DNA from: Actinomycetota bacterium
GTDB taxonomy: Bacteria > Actinomycetota > Thermoleophilia > Gaiellales > Gaiellaceae
Direction: 5' to 3'
Assembly (NCBI GenBank): GCA_003139545.1
Contig: PLJC01000023.1
Span: forward strand, 15,221-53,706
DNA: 38,486 nucleotides
The translations under genes were made by a program, and so were the position numbers. The notes under the pieces are model-generated. The model ran no database searches. It was not told where the DNA came from and saw only the letters and a list, made by a program, of their open reading frames with translations. Below, piece after piece: positions 16,364 through 25,064 of this stretch. Position 1 is the stretch's first letter, and each line of letters begins with the position of its first letter.

Positions 16364-17206
16364 ATGCGCGAGGTTCGGGTCGTCTGGGGGCTGCTCGCCG
16401 CCGAGGCCGTCGCCGTCGTCGTCACGTACTCCCGGCTGCCCGCGAACGAGCTCTACAACGTCACCGGGAGCGGCCTGCGCGGCGGGTTCAGCCGACTCGT
16501 CGTCGAGCTGAACTTCCCGGACGCGCTCATTGCGCTGGCGATCCTCGGCGTGCTCGCGCCGCTCCTTTCGCCGGCGCTGCGTTGGATCGCAGCCGTGGCG
16601 GCGGTGCTCTGCGCGTACGCCGTGCTGCCCGGCGTCGTCCAGCAGAGCAACCTGGATGCGAGGTGGGAGAACGCGATCCCTGCGGCGGGCGTTGCCCTCG
16701 CGCTCGCGCTGACGTTCCTCGCCCGCAGGCCGCCACCATCGCGGCCGCGCGGAGACCGGGCTCGCATCGTCGTCGGCGCGGTTCTCATCGTCCTCGCCGC
16801 GCCCTGGATCGCTGCCCTGCTCGGCTTCTACCTCGACGGCGTCCCGGTGCTCGGCAGGGTCTTCCAGACCGGGAAGCTGGCGAGCTTCCACGATCCGCTG
16901 CACCATGCCGTCCATCACCGGGTGGACCACGGGCTGCAGGGGCTGCTGTTCGCCCTGACGGCATTGATTCTCTCGCGTGTCCCGAACCGAGTCTCGCTCT
17001 ACCTCGCGCTGCTCTCTGCTTTCGGCGTCGCGAACATGCTGAACGACGGCTGGCTCGAGCAGGTCGTCGAGCGCGGATGGAGCTCGCATCAGGTCCCGAG
17101 CGTGCTCGGGTTCTCGGTCAACTGGTTGTGGGGCGCGACTCTCGTCACCGCCGTGGGAATCTGGGTGGCGGCGAGGGGTAGAGCGGCCGGTCGCCGTCCA
17201 CCGTGA
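16364..17206 (+). CDS. Polytopic membrane protein of unknown function
   Basis: A 280-residue protein starting 3 nt after the HMG-CoA lyase stop. I count about seven or eight hydrophobic helices (near residues 5-22, 50-70, 73-92, 106-120, 135-158, 190-208, 212-228 and 252-270). A histidine cluster in the loop FHDPLHHAVHHRVDHGLQG (about 176-194) carries six histidines and could bind metal or haem. Residues 24-47 include ELYNVTGSGLRGGFSR, likely extracytoplasmic. No family is recognised. Its last 62 nt overlap the 3' end of the convergent CoA-transferase gene. Confidence 0.78.
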   Translation: MREVRVVWGLLAAEAVAVVVTYSRLPANELYNVTGSGLRGGFSRLVVELNFPDALIALAILGVLAPLLSPALRWIAAVAAVLCAYAVLPGVVQQSNLDARWENAIPAAGVALALALTFLARRPPPSRPRGDRARIVVGAVLIVLAAPWIAALLGFYLDGVPVLGRVFQTGKLASFHDPLHHAVHHRVDHGLQGLLFALTALILSRVPNRVSLYLALLSAFGVANMLNDGWLEQVVERGWSSHQVPSVLGFSVNWLWGATLVTAVGIWVAARGRAAGRRPP

Positions 17207-18191
17207 ACGGCGGCGCGACGGTGATGCCGTCCCCGAGCTGCTGGAAGATTCCGAGCGCCGCCGCGTGCTCGTCCGCCATCGCCTCGGGCACGGTCCGCAC
17301 CCGCGCGGCGGGAATGCCGGCATCGACGAGCTCCCGTTCCCAGTCCTCGGTCGGCCGGCCGGCAAGCGCATCCTCGATCGCGTTGCGCAGCGCCTCGCGG
17401 TTGCGAACGCGATCCGGGTTGGTGCGGAAACGCGGGTCGTCGGCGAGCTCGAGCACTGCGCGCAGCCGCTTCCATAGCGCGTCGCTGCCGGCGGCGATCA
17501 TGAGATCGCCGCCGAAGACCTCATACGGCGCGATCAGCGGGAAGGCGGTGCCGTGTCGTCCCGGGGTCTCGCCGGTCGACGCGACGCCGGCGATGTGGCC
17601 TGCGAGGAGAGCGAGCGCGGTCTCATGGAGCGAGACAGCGATCGTGGCGCCCCCGCCGCGGAGCAGGGACGCCAGCACTCCGATCGCCGCCCACTGGCCG
17701 GTGGCGAAGTCGATCAGCGAGACGCCGACGCGTACGGGCGGCCCGGCCGCCTCGCCGGTGACGCTCATGATTCCGCTCGCTGCTTGGACGAGCGGGTCGT
17801 AGCCCGGACGATCTGCATACGCGCCGACCGACACGTGCACGAGCGACGGCTTGCGCAGCCGGAGCGAGGCGGCGTCGAGCCCGTGTCGCTCTGCGAGGCC
17901 GGGGCGGAGGCTCTGGACGAAAACATCGGCGCTGTCTACGAGCTCGAGCATGCGTTCGTGTTCACGCGCGAGGTCGACGATGACCGTCCGCTTCCCCGCG
18001 TTGGCCGCGAACCAGAGCGCACCGTCGTCGCCGACGAACGGGGGGCCCCATGCGCGCGCGTGGTCTCCGTCGGGCGGTTCGACCTTGATCACGTCCGCTC
18101 CGAGCGCGGCGAGCAGCTGCGTGCAGTACGGCCCGGCGAGCGACGACGTGACGTCGACGACGAGCTTGCCTTCGAGTGGCTGGAAGCTCAT
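17145..18191 (-). CDS. CaiB/BaiF-type (family III) CoA-transferase
   Basis: A 348-residue protein opening MSFQPLEGKLVVDVTSSLAGPYCTQLLAALGADVIKVEPPDGDHARAWGPPF, the classic family III N-terminus. The active-site aspartate region is YADRPGYDPLVQAASGIMSVTGE. It transfers CoA between an acyl-CoA donor and a carboxylic acid such as formate, oxalate, carnitine-like or benzylsuccinate-type acids; the substrate is unknown. It is shorter than the common ~400-residue forms but retains the C-terminal ALGIFQQL segment. The ATG overlaps the TGA of the GNAT gene, and the 3' end overlaps the opposite-strand membrane gene. Last gene of a four-gene operon. Confidence 0.9.
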   Translation of the reverse strand: MSFQPLEGKLVVDVTSSLAGPYCTQLLAALGADVIKVEPPDGDHARAWGPPFVGDDGALWFAANAGKRTVIVDLAREHERMLELVDSADVFVQSLRPGLAERHGLDAASLRLRKPSLVHVSVGAYADRPGYDPLVQAASGIMSVTGEAAGPPVRVGVSLIDFATGQWAAIGVLASLLRGGGATIAVSLHETALALLAGHIAGVASTGETPGRHGTAFPLIAPYEVFGGDLMIAAGSDALWKRLRAVLELADDPRFRTNPDRVRNREALRNAIEDALAGRPTEDWERELVDAGIPAARVRTVPEAMADEHAAALGIFQQLGDGITVAPPFTVDGDRPLYPSPPPRFPRR

Positions 18192-18682
18192 CGGGGATGG
18201 ACCCACACGTCGGCCGGCGCGTTCGGCGTCTCGACGCGCCGCCCGATGTGCGCGCCAAGCTTCTCCGCCACGCGCTGCGAGCGCACGTTCGCCGGATGGA
18301 TGAGGGAGATGATCCGGTCGCGCTCGATCCAGTCGCGCGCCGCCTGCGCCGCCTCGGTCGCATAGCCCTGGCCCCAGTGCGGGCTCAGGATCGCCCAGCC
18401 GAGCTCCGTCTCCGAATGCTCGCCGGCGACGTCGTACGACGAGGGCTCCCACGTGCGCGAGTCCCAGACGATGAAGCCGGCGCGTCCGATGAAACGCCCG
18501 TCTAGCTCGACGATGAACGGCCCGATGCCGTTGAGCTCCCAGCGGCGCATCCAGCGCTCGATCACCTCGGCCGGGTCGTGGTCCACGCCGATCCACTCTT
18601 GAACCTCGGTGTCGGCGACCCACGCCGTCAGGTCGTCGTCGGGTCGCGGCTTCCGCAGAACGAGCCGCTCAGTCGTCAGCAA
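18188..18682 (-). CDS. GNAT-family N-acetyltransferase (RimJ/RimL-like)
   Basis: A 164-residue acetyltransferase with the RimJ/RimL opening MLTTERLVLRKPRPDDLTAW-like pattern, the beta-strand FIVELDGRFIGRAGFIVW, and the acetyl-CoA-binding ELGWAILSPHWGQGYATEAAQAARDWI. HPANVRSQRVAEKLGAHI is the usual C-terminal family motif. It acetylates an amino group of a small molecule or protein terminus; the target is unknown. It starts 14 nt inside the MaoC gene and ends overlapping the CoA-transferase ATG. Confidence 0.9.
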   Translation of the reverse strand: MLTTERLVLRKPRPDDDLTAWVADTEVQEWIGVDHDPAEVIERWMRRWELNGIGPFIVELDGRFIGRAGFIVWDSRTWEPSSYDVAGEHSETELGWAILSPHWGQGYATEAAQAARDWIERDRIISLIHPANVRSQRVAEKLGAHIGRRVETPNAPADVWVHPR

Positions 18683-19124
18683 TCGGCACCATGATCGTCC
18701 GCTCGAACTCGATCACGACCTCGTCGCGCTGGTTGAGCCCGCGCGTCCGCACGGTGACGATGCCCTGGCCCTGCCGCGACTGCGACTCGCGCTTCTCGAG
18801 GATCTCCGTCTCGGCACGGATCGTGTCTCCGGCGAAGACCGGCGCCGGCAGGCGCACCTCGCGCCAGCCGAGGTTGACGGCCCGCTCGGAAACGTCCGCG
18901 ACCGAGAGCCCGGTGACGAGCGCGAGCGTGAAGGTCGAATCGACGAGCGGGCGCTTCCATTCGGTCTTTGCCGCGTGCTCCGCGTCGAAGTGGATCGGAT
19001 TCGTGTTCATCGTCAGCAGGGTGAACCAGACGTTGTCGGCGTCGAGCACGGTCCGGCCGAAGCGGCTCCGGTAGACCGCTCCCACTTCCAGGTCCTCATA
19101 CGTCCGTCCCACGGATTCGATCAT
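18669..19124 (-). CDS. MaoC-like (R)-specific enoyl-CoA hydratase/dehydratase
   Basis: A 151-residue hot-dog-fold protein. The motif TLLTMNTNPIHFDAEHAAKTEWKRPLVDSTFTLALVTGLS has the Asn-x-His catalytic segment of MaoC hydratases (N-x-x-x-x-H-x-D), and PAPVFAGDTIRAETEILEKRES is the second conserved block. It hydrates enoyl-CoA in beta-oxidation or mesaconyl-CoA-like pathways. The start ATG lies 4 nt after the secreted protein gene and its end overlaps the GNAT gene. Together with the CoA-transferase it suggests catabolism of an organic acid through its CoA ester (inference). Confidence 0.9.
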   Translation of the reverse strand: MIESVGRTYEDLEVGAVYRSRFGRTVLDADNVWFTLLTMNTNPIHFDAEHAAKTEWKRPLVDSTFTLALVTGLSVADVSERAVNLGWREVRLPAPVFAGDTIRAETEILEKRESQSRQGQGIVTVRTRGLNQRDEVVIEFERTIMVPIADD

Positions 19125-19128
19125 CGCA

Positions 19129-20040
19129 TCAACCCGTGAGGACGACGTTCGCAGGCGCCCACGGCGCCGAGTACGCGCGCGGCGCGAGCTGCCACTCGAG
19201 CAGATCCGCGGCCTTCAGCGTCCGAGGCACGTGGATCTCCATGGCGAAGGTCACCGATTGTCCCGGAGCGATCGCGCCGACGTTGCGGCAGTTGAGGAAG
19301 TGGATCTCCTTCGCGATGCCTCGCTGTGCGACCAGCGCCTTCGCGCCGCCGAGCTCCTCGACGTAGACGGGGCACTTCGCGAAGCGGTACGGCCGTGAGG
19401 TCGGGTTGCGCAGGGTGACGCGGTAGCGCAAGGTCTTGCCGCGGACGGCGTCGTAGAGCTGCGAGTCGAGTGAGGCCTTCAGCGGGATCGTCGTCGATTG
19501 CTTGGCCGGCGGCAGGTACGGCCTGAACGCGCCCGCTTCCACGCTCGAGGTCAGCGCAGGCCCGTAACACACGGGTGTCCCACCGACGGGAAAGCGGGCG
19601 ACGTCGCCTGACGGGAGCGTCACTTCGAGGGCGCTCGGCGGCGGCGACATCTGCCCGCCTCCGGGATTCCCCGGCGCGCACCACGAACGCCACGCGACCT
19701 CTACCCATGCGCTGCGGCCGGTCGGCAGCGCCCGAACGGAGAACGGTGCCGGGAGGAAGTCCGGCGTCGGTTGGATGTCCTTGGTCAGCCCGGCCTCGAC
19801 CTGGTGGACGCGCGCGGCGGGGCCGCCGACGAAGCGGAGGCGCGGCTGTCCAACGAGCGAGCACGCCGGCCCGTCGTTTCGGAAGATGATCGATCCGGCG
19901 TATCCGCTGCCGGCGAGCCCGTTGTCGAAGACGCCGCGAGGACCGGTGAAGCGCAGATGTGCCAGGCGGCACGGCGCCGCGGTCGCCGGCGCGACCAGCG
20001 CAGGCGGCGACGCGGGGATCCAGGGAACGACGGCGGGCAC
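19129..20040 (-). CDS. DUF4232-like secreted protein
   Basis: A 303-residue protein. The GTG start at 20040 is chosen because upstream of it the same frame is antisense to the next gene. A weak hydrophobic N-terminus (VPAVVPWIPASPPALVAPATAAP) could act as an export signal. The first domain (CRLAHLRFTGPRGVFDNGLAGSGYAGSIIFRNDGPACSLVGQPRLRFV) has the cysteine pair and N-D-G-x-x-C pattern of DUF4232. A second Ig-like half has LRYRVTLRNPTSRPYRFAKCPVYVEELGG and cysteines at FLNCRNV. The function is unknown, probably cell-surface. It is first in the operon with MaoC, GNAT and CoA-transferase. Confidence 0.75.
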   Translation of the reverse strand: MPAVVPWIPASPPALVAPATAAPCRLAHLRFTGPRGVFDNGLAGSGYAGSIIFRNDGPACSLVGQPRLRFVGGPAARVHQVEAGLTKDIQPTPDFLPAPFSVRALPTGRSAWVEVAWRSWCAPGNPGGGQMSPPPSALEVTLPSGDVARFPVGGTPVCYGPALTSSVEAGAFRPYLPPAKQSTTIPLKASLDSQLYDAVRGKTLRYRVTLRNPTSRPYRFAKCPVYVEELGGAKALVAQRGIAKEIHFLNCRNVGAIAPGQSVTFAMEIHVPRTLKAADLLEWQLAPRAYSAPWAPANVVLTG

Positions 20041-20064
20041 GGGTCGATGGTGCCAGTCCCCGGC

Positions 20065-20070
20065 TAAGGT
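20065..20070 (+). promoter_or_regulatory. -10 box for a leaderless transcript (YyaL-like gene)
   Basis: TAAGGT, 6 nt before ATG 20077. It lies in the 36-nt gap between divergent genes. Confidence 0.5.
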
Positions 20071-20076
20071 CGCCGG

Positions 20077-22092
20077 ATGCCGAACCGCCTCGCGCAGGAG
20101 ACGAGCCCGTACCTGCTGCAGCATGCGGACAACCCCGTCGACTGGTACCCGTGGGGCGAGGAGGCGTTCGCGCGCGCCCGCGCCGAGGACAAGCCCGTGC
20201 TCCTCTCGGTCGGCTACGCGGCCTGCCACTGGTGCCACGTCATGGAGCATGAGTCGTTCGAGGACGAGGAGACCGCTGCGCTGATGAACGAGCTCGTCGT
20301 CAGCGTCAAGGTCGACCGCGAAGAGCGTCCCGACGTCGACGCGCTGTACATGGACGCCGTCGTGTCGCTCACCGGGCAGGGCGGCTGGCCGATGACCGTC
20401 TTCCTCACTCCCGACGGCGCGCCGTTCTTCGGCGGCACGTACTACCCGCCCGAGCCGCGCCACGGACTGCCGTCGTTCCGGGAGTTGCTCGTCGCCATCG
20501 CGAACGCGTATCGCGACCGGCGCGACGACGTGACCGAGCAGGCCGGCGTCCTCGTCGACGCCATGCGTCGCAGCGCGCAGATCGCGCCGTCGCGCGAGCC
20601 GCTCGAGCGCGGGATCCTCTCCGACGCCGTGCGTGTGCTTCGCGGCCAGCTCGACCCGGAGTGGGGAGGCTTCGGGCGTGCGCCCAAGTTCCCGCCTGCC
20701 TCCACCATCGAGTTCCTCCTCCGCGTCGGCGAGATCGAGACGGCGACGAAGACGCTCGACGGCATGGCCGCCGGCGGGATGTACGACCTCGTCGGCGGCG
20801 GTTTCCACCGGTACTCGGTCGACGAGCGCTGGCTCGTCCCGCACTTCGAGAAGATGCTCTACGACCAGGCACTCCTCCTCGGCGCGTACACCCAGGGTTG
20901 GCTGGCCAGCGGTGATCCTCGGTACCGGCGCGTCGCTGAGGACCTTGTCGCCTACGTGCAGCGCGACTTGCGCCATGAGGCGGGCGGCTTCTTCGCGGCC
21001 GAGGACGCCGATTCGGAGGGGGTGGAAGGCAAGTTCTATCTGTGGTCGCTCGAGGAAGTCGAGGCGGTCTGCGGCGCCGACGCGCCGGAGGTCATCCGCT
21101 ACTTCGGGGTGACGCGCGGCGGCAACTTCGAGGATCCCCACACCGGGTTTCGCGGCAACATCCTCCACGTCGTGGACCGCACCGAGGCGCGTCCCGCCGC
21201 GGTCGAGCGGGTGATCCCCCGGCTGCTCGAGGTCCGGGCCCGGCGGGTCCGTCCAGGCCTCGACGACAAGATCCTGTTGGGCTGGAACGCGTTGTTCCTC
21301 CGGGCGTTGACCGAGGCCGCCGGCGCGTTCGACCGGCCCGACTGGCTCGACGCGGCGCGCACCACCGCCCGGTTCCTGCTCGGCTCGCTGCGTCGCGACG
21401 ACGGCCGGCTGCTGCACACCTGCCAGGACGGCCAGGCGCGGTTCCTCGCGTTCGCCGAGGACTACGCGGCGTTGCTCGAGGCGCTCCTGAGCCTGGCCGA
21501 GGTCGACGACCCCGCCTGGCTGGTCGAGGCGCGCCGCACCGCCGACGGCCTCCTGGAGAACTTCAGCGATCCCGACGGCGGCGGCTTCTACAGCACCGGG
21601 AGCGACGCCGAGGCGCTCATCGTTCGCCCCAAGGACATCCAGGACGGTGCGACACCGGCCGCGAACTCGCTCGCCTGTAGGGGATTGCTGCGCCTCGCCG
21701 CGCTCACCGGAGATGATCGCTACGAGGTGCCGGCGCGTCGCTGGCTGCGGATCTTGGGCCCCGTCCTCGGCGAGCATCCGCTCGCCTTCCCGTACCTGCT
21801 GGGCGCGCTCGAGCGGTCGCTCGCCGCGCCGGTGGAGGTCGCGGTGATCGGTGATGGTCCGGACGCGGTGGCGCTGCAGAGGGTCGTGCTCGGCCGGCTG
21901 CTCCCGAACGCGGTGACGCTCCGCGCGCCGCCCGGCGCCGGCACGGAGGTCTCGCCGCTGCTCGCCGACCGTCGGCTCGTCGACGGGGTGGCGACCGCGT
22001 ACGTGTGCGAGCGGTACGCGTGCCGGGCGCCGGTCACAACCCCGGCGGCGTTGGCCCTCCAGCTCGACGCGGTGGTGGCGCCGGCCCGCTGA
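20077..22092 (+). CDS. Thioredoxin-domain protein of the YyaL/SSP411 family
   Basis: A full-length 671-residue protein. An N-terminal thioredoxin-like domain ([23 protein letters not shown], with C50-x-x-C53 in AACHWCHVM and [11 protein letters not shown]) is joined to a six-hairpin glycosidase-like (alpha/alpha)6 domain ([46 protein letters not shown]). The biochemical role is not established; homologues are often called highly conserved thioredoxin-domain proteins. The reading frame is unbroken, but codon preference changes near 21120-21200: Arg CGC-rich before, CGG-rich after, with more TTG leucine and ACC threonine after. This may mark a recombination or assembly joint, so the protein may be a composite. 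Confidence 0.92.
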   Translation: MPNRLAQETSPYLLQHADNPVDWYPWGEEAFARARAEDKPVLLSVGYAACHWCHVMEHESFEDEETAALMNELVVSVKVDREERPDVDALYMDAVVSLTGQGGWPMTVFLTPDGAPFFGGTYYPPEPRHGLPSFRELLVAIANAYRDRRDDVTEQAGVLVDAMRRSAQIAPSREPLERGILSDAVRVLRGQLDPEWGGFGRAPKFPPASTIEFLLRVGEIETATKTLDGMAAGGMYDLVGGGFHRYSVDERWLVPHFEKMLYDQALLLGAYTQGWLASGDPRYRRVAEDLVAYVQRDLRHEAGGFFAAEDADSEGVEGKFYLWSLEEVEAVCGADAPEVIRYFGVTRGGNFEDPHTGFRGNILHVVDRTEARPAAVERVIPRLLEVRARRVRPGLDDKILLGWNALFLRALTEAAGAFDRPDWLDAARTTARFLLGSLRRDDGRLLHTCQDGQARFLAFAEDYAALLEALLSLAEVDDPAWLVEARRTADGLLENFSDPDGGGFYSTGSDAEALIVRPKDIQDGATPAANSLACRGLLRLAALTGDDRYEVPARRWLRILGPVLGEHPLAFPYLLGALERSLAAPVEVAVIGDGPDAVALQRVVLGRLLPNAVTLRAPPGAGTEVSPLLADRRLVDGVATAYVCERYACRAPVTTPAALALQLDAVVAPAR

Positions 22093-22095
22093 GGG

Positions 22096-22764
22096 TCAGG
22101 CGGAGCGGCGGCCGAGCTGGCCGGCGAGGGCCTCGGCCATCGCCCAGCCGTACGCGATGAGCGCCTCGCCCTTGTCGGGGCGGACCGTGCCGACGAGCTC
22201 CGCGGCGGCTTTGCCGCCCAGCTTCACGTGGCGGGCGTCGAACACCGCCTCCGAACCCCCGTGGGCCTTGACCCGGAACTTGCGGTCGTCGTAGCCGGCG
22301 TCGCAGCCGAAGCGTCGAGCCAGCCGGCGTCCCCAGGCCCGCTCCTCCCCGTTGGGGGTGTAGCGGGGGCGAGGGCAGACATCGCTGAGCTCGAGGAACA
22401 GCGAGTAGGCGGCGGGGTGGGCGATGCGGCCCGCGACGAGGACGTCCTCGTCGGGAAACGAGATCGCGGCCCGGCGGTACAGCTCGCCGACCAGCGACTC
22501 GAGCGTGAGCCGGGCGGTGCGGCCCTTCTTGGTGGCGCCCAGCCCCCACAGGATGCACGGCGTCCCGCCGATGCGTTCGAGGGAGCCGAACAAGAAGCCG
22601 TGCAGGTCGGTGTCCTCGATGCAGAGCGCGACGAGGGGGAACTGCTCGAGATGTCGATCCAGTGCCTGATCGTCGATCGGGAGACCCACCCCCTCGACGA
22701 ATTGCCCGAACTCATCGAGCTCAGCCGGCTTCAGGGACGCGGAATCGCGGGACTCGACGCTCAT
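22096..22764 (-). CDS. Uncharacterised protein, possible GNAT-like fold
   Basis: A 222-residue soluble protein from ATG 22764 (a GTG 8 codons upstream is possible), preceded by a G-rich stretch. The central part (VALCIEDTDLHGFLFGSLERIGGTPCILWGLGATKKGRTA, then LVGELYRRAAISFPDEDVLVAGRIAHPAAYSLFLELSDVCPRPRYTPNGEERAWGRRLARRFG) has alternating strands and a helix that could be an acetyltransferase-like fold, but I see no clear acetyl-CoA loop. Family not recognised. It converges on the YyaL-like gene with a 3-nt gap. Confidence 0.7.
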   Translation of the reverse strand: MSVESRDSASLKPAELDEFGQFVEGVGLPIDDQALDRHLEQFPLVALCIEDTDLHGFLFGSLERIGGTPCILWGLGATKKGRTARLTLESLVGELYRRAAISFPDEDVLVAGRIAHPAAYSLFLELSDVCPRPRYTPNGEERAWGRRLARRFGCDAGYDDRKFRVKAHGGSEAVFDARHVKLGGKAAAELVGTVRPDKGEALIAYGWAMAEALAGQLGRRSA

Positions 22765-22888
22765 GAGACCCCCATTCTTGCCGACCACCCCCAGAAACGG
22801 CCAGTCGACAGCCGATGCGCCCCAAACGGACCCGTGGGCGCCATTCCCTCACCGCGACCGCCCCGGCTGGCCCGTTCGGGGGTCGGGT

Positions 22889-23728
22889 TTAGTACCGCAG
22901 CTCGGCGTAGATGGCGTAGTGGTCCGAGGGCTGCACCCCGTCGACCGGGTGGGTGGCCTCGACCCGGGCCGCGACCACCTCGCCGGCGCCCTGGTCCCGT
23001 GGGTAGCCGACCAAGACGTAGTCGATGCGTCGGTCGGGTTCGGAGTCGACGACCGCGAACGGGTTCGCGTTCGACCAGGTGTAGCCCGGGCCGCCGTCGC
23101 CGGCGGTGCGCCAGGCGTCGAGGAACACGAGCCGGGGGACGGGCACCGGGGCGAGCCCGGTCAGCATCCGCATCTCGTCGGAGGCGGGTTCGGCGTTGAA
23201 GTCGCCGCAGACCACGGGCGGGAACGAGCGGCCCTCGGCGGTCTCGGCCACGAATTCGGCCAGGGCTCGGACCTGGTCCTGGCGGACGTCGCTTTGGTCC
23301 ATGCGCCAGTTGAGGTGGGTGACGAACACCTCGATCGGGCCGCGGGGCCCGTCGAGGTCGGCTCGCATCGCGACGCGGAGCTCGTTGAGACCGTCGGGGG
23401 CGGGGAGGCGGCGCAGCTCGGTGTGCCGGATCGGCCAGCGGGACACGATGGCGTTGCCGAGGCTCTCCGCGGCGATGTCGAGGCCGACCGCGGGGGCGTA
23501 CGCCGCGTGGTGGCCGCCGAGTGCGGTGGCGATGCGCTCGGCTTGGCTCTCCCCGTCGCGGGTCTCCCACGCCTCCTGGAGGCAGACGACGTCGGGGGCG
23601 AGGCGGCACACGGTCGCGTCGATGGCGGGCTGGCGGGCCGCCCAGGGTCCGAAGCGCCACCAGAGATTCCACGAGAGGACCGAGAGTCGGGTGTCGAGGC
23701 GCGGCGGCGGCTCCCACCCGGCGGTCAC
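22889..23728 (-). CDS. Endonuclease/exonuclease/phosphatase-fold metal-dependent hydrolase
   Basis: A 279-residue protein with all EEP-fold landmarks: LSVLSWNLWW (metal Asn), VVCLQEAWE (metal Glu), FVTHLNWRMD, VVCGDFNAEP (catalytic Asp/Asn), DRRIDYVLVG and the C-terminal SDHYAIYAEL (Asp/His). Members include exonuclease III, sphingomyelinases and phosphoinositide phosphatases; which activity applies is unclear. The start is GTG 23728, eight bases after a TAGTGT box; a GTG four codons upstream is in frame but lies in the box itself. Divergent from a P450. Confidence 0.9.
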   Translation of the reverse strand: MTAGWEPPPRLDTRLSVLSWNLWWRFGPWAARQPAIDATVCRLAPDVVCLQEAWETRDGESQAERIATALGGHHAAYAPAVGLDIAAESLGNAIVSRWPIRHTELRRLPAPDGLNELRVAMRADLDGPRGPIEVFVTHLNWRMDQSDVRQDQVRALAEFVAETAEGRSFPPVVCGDFNAEPASDEMRMLTGLAPVPVPRLVFLDAWRTAGDGGPGYTWSNANPFAVVDSEPDRRIDYVLVGYPRDQGAGEVVAARVEATHPVDGVQPSDHYAIYAELRY

Positions 23729-23736
23729 AGCCGGCG

Positions 23737-23742
23737 ACACTA
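23737..23742 (-). promoter_or_regulatory. -10 box for a leaderless transcript (EEP-fold hydrolase)
   Basis: TAGTGT on the minus strand, 8 nt before GTG 23728. Confidence 0.4.
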
Positions 23743-23817
23743 ATGTGCGCGTTCGTACGACCCCGAGGAGCGGGCGCGCCGCGTGTGCGCGGCACCCGCT
23801 CGGTGCGAGGAGGCCGG

Positions 23818-25023
23818 ATGGGGCTCGACGTGAACCTGCTCGACGGTGGCTTCTACGCCGGAGATCCCTACCCCGCCTACCGGCGCCTGCGCGACGAAGC
23901 GCCCGTGTACCGCGACGAGGTGAACGGCATCTGGGGTATCAGCCGGTACCACGACGTCGTCGACGTCGAGAAGGACACGGGCCGATTCACGTCGTCGGGC
24001 GGCTCTCGACCCCACATCGTCGGGGACGTGTCGTCGATCAACAACGACGATCCACTGCACCAGAACAAGCGGCGGCTAGTGGCTCGCCGGTTCACACCCC
24101 GATCGGTCAAGCAGCACGAGGACCATGTGCGCGGCATCGTCACCGAGCTCATCGACCGGGTGGCGCCCCTCGGTGCGTGTGACGTCGTCGCCGACTTGGC
24201 GGCGCCGCTGCCCGCCCGGGTGATCTGCGAGCTGCTGGGGTTCCCGAGCGAGCTGGCACCCAAGTGTCAAGAATGGTCGCAGGTCACGATGCTGTCGGGC
24301 GGCACCTATCCGACGGACGGCTCCGACCCGCAGCCGAGCGACGCGACGATGACCGCGGTGCTCGAGTTCGTCGCGGTCGCGCTCGAGACGCTCGAGGCCC
24401 GCCGCCGCGAGCCCCGCGACGACCTCCTCTCGGTCTGGGCTCACGGCGACGTCGAGTTCCCCGACGGCACGACCCGCCCACCCAACGACGACGAGATCGT
24501 GCACGAGGCGCTCCTGCTGCTCGACGGCGGCGCCGAGACAACCCGTACCGTGATCGGGACGATGTGCCTCGAGCTGATGCGCCACCCGGACCAGCGGGCC
24601 CGGCTCGTCGCCGACCCGGGCCTGCTCGCCGCGACGGGCGTCGAGGAGTTCATCCGCTGGGTCACGCCGATCCTGAACATGCGTCGCACCGCCACCGAGG
24701 ACACCCCGCTGGGCGACGAGACGATCCGGGCTGGCGACGAGCTGCTCTTGATGTACGCGTCGGCCAACCGGGACGAACGGGCCTTCGACGCCCCCGACAC
24801 GTTCGACGTGACCCGCGCCCACAACCATCACGTGGCGTTCGGGTTCGGCACCCATTTCTGCCTCGGTGCGTCGCTGGCCCGCCTCGAGATCCGCGTGATG
24901 TTCGAAGAGCTGCTCCGTCGGCTCCCCGTCTTGCACCTCGCTCGGGGCGCGCCGCCGGCGAGGGTGCCGAGCGCCTTCGCGTGCGCCTACGACGCGATCC
25001 CGGTGGAGTTCCAGCCCGCCTGA
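23818..25023 (+). CDS. Cytochrome P450 (soluble bacterial class)
   Basis: A 401-residue P450 from ATG 23818, preceded by GAGGAGG. Oxygen-binding I-helix GGAETT (237-242), ExxR at Glu277-Arg280, and the haem loop FGFGTHFCLG (341-350) with the proximal ligand Cys348. The pattern, including LLLLDGGAETTR, is like actinobacterial P450s acting on steroids, fatty acids or terpenoids. It needs a ferredoxin and reductase, neither encoded here. A second P450 lies 1.1 kb away on the other strand and a scrap of a third lies immediately downstream. The substrate is unknown. Confidence 0.94.
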   Translation: MGLDVNLLDGGFYAGDPYPAYRRLRDEAPVYRDEVNGIWGISRYHDVVDVEKDTGRFTSSGGSRPHIVGDVSSINNDDPLHQNKRRLVARRFTPRSVKQHEDHVRGIVTELIDRVAPLGACDVVADLAAPLPARVICELLGFPSELAPKCQEWSQVTMLSGGTYPTDGSDPQPSDATMTAVLEFVAVALETLEARRREPRDDLLSVWAHGDVEFPDGTTRPPNDDEIVHEALLLLDGGAETTRTVIGTMCLELMRHPDQRARLVADPGLLAATGVEEFIRWVTPILNMRRTATEDTPLGDETIRAGDELLLMYASANRDERAFDAPDTFDVTRAHNHHVAFGFGTHFCLGASLARLEIRVMFEELLRRLPVLHLARGAPPARVPSAFACAYDAIPVEFQPA

Positions 25024-25049
25024 GGCGGGCCGCCCAGCCGACGCCCGCC
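25024..25049 (+). terminator. Possible terminator hairpin after the P450 gene
   Basis: GGCGGGC and GCCCGCC arms around a 12-nt loop directly after the stop codon, with no T-tract. Weak evidence. Confidence 0.3.
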
Positions 25050-25064
25050 GATCAGGCCGGCGGG

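Noticed and set aside
20041..21777. Minus-strand frame open for ~579 codons upstream of the DUF4232-like gene (882-codon ORF in total)
   Set aside because: It is antisense to the YyaL-like gene and its residue composition (Arg/Ala/Val/Gly-rich) is that of a GC-rich shadow frame. Only the part downstream of 20040 has protein-like character.
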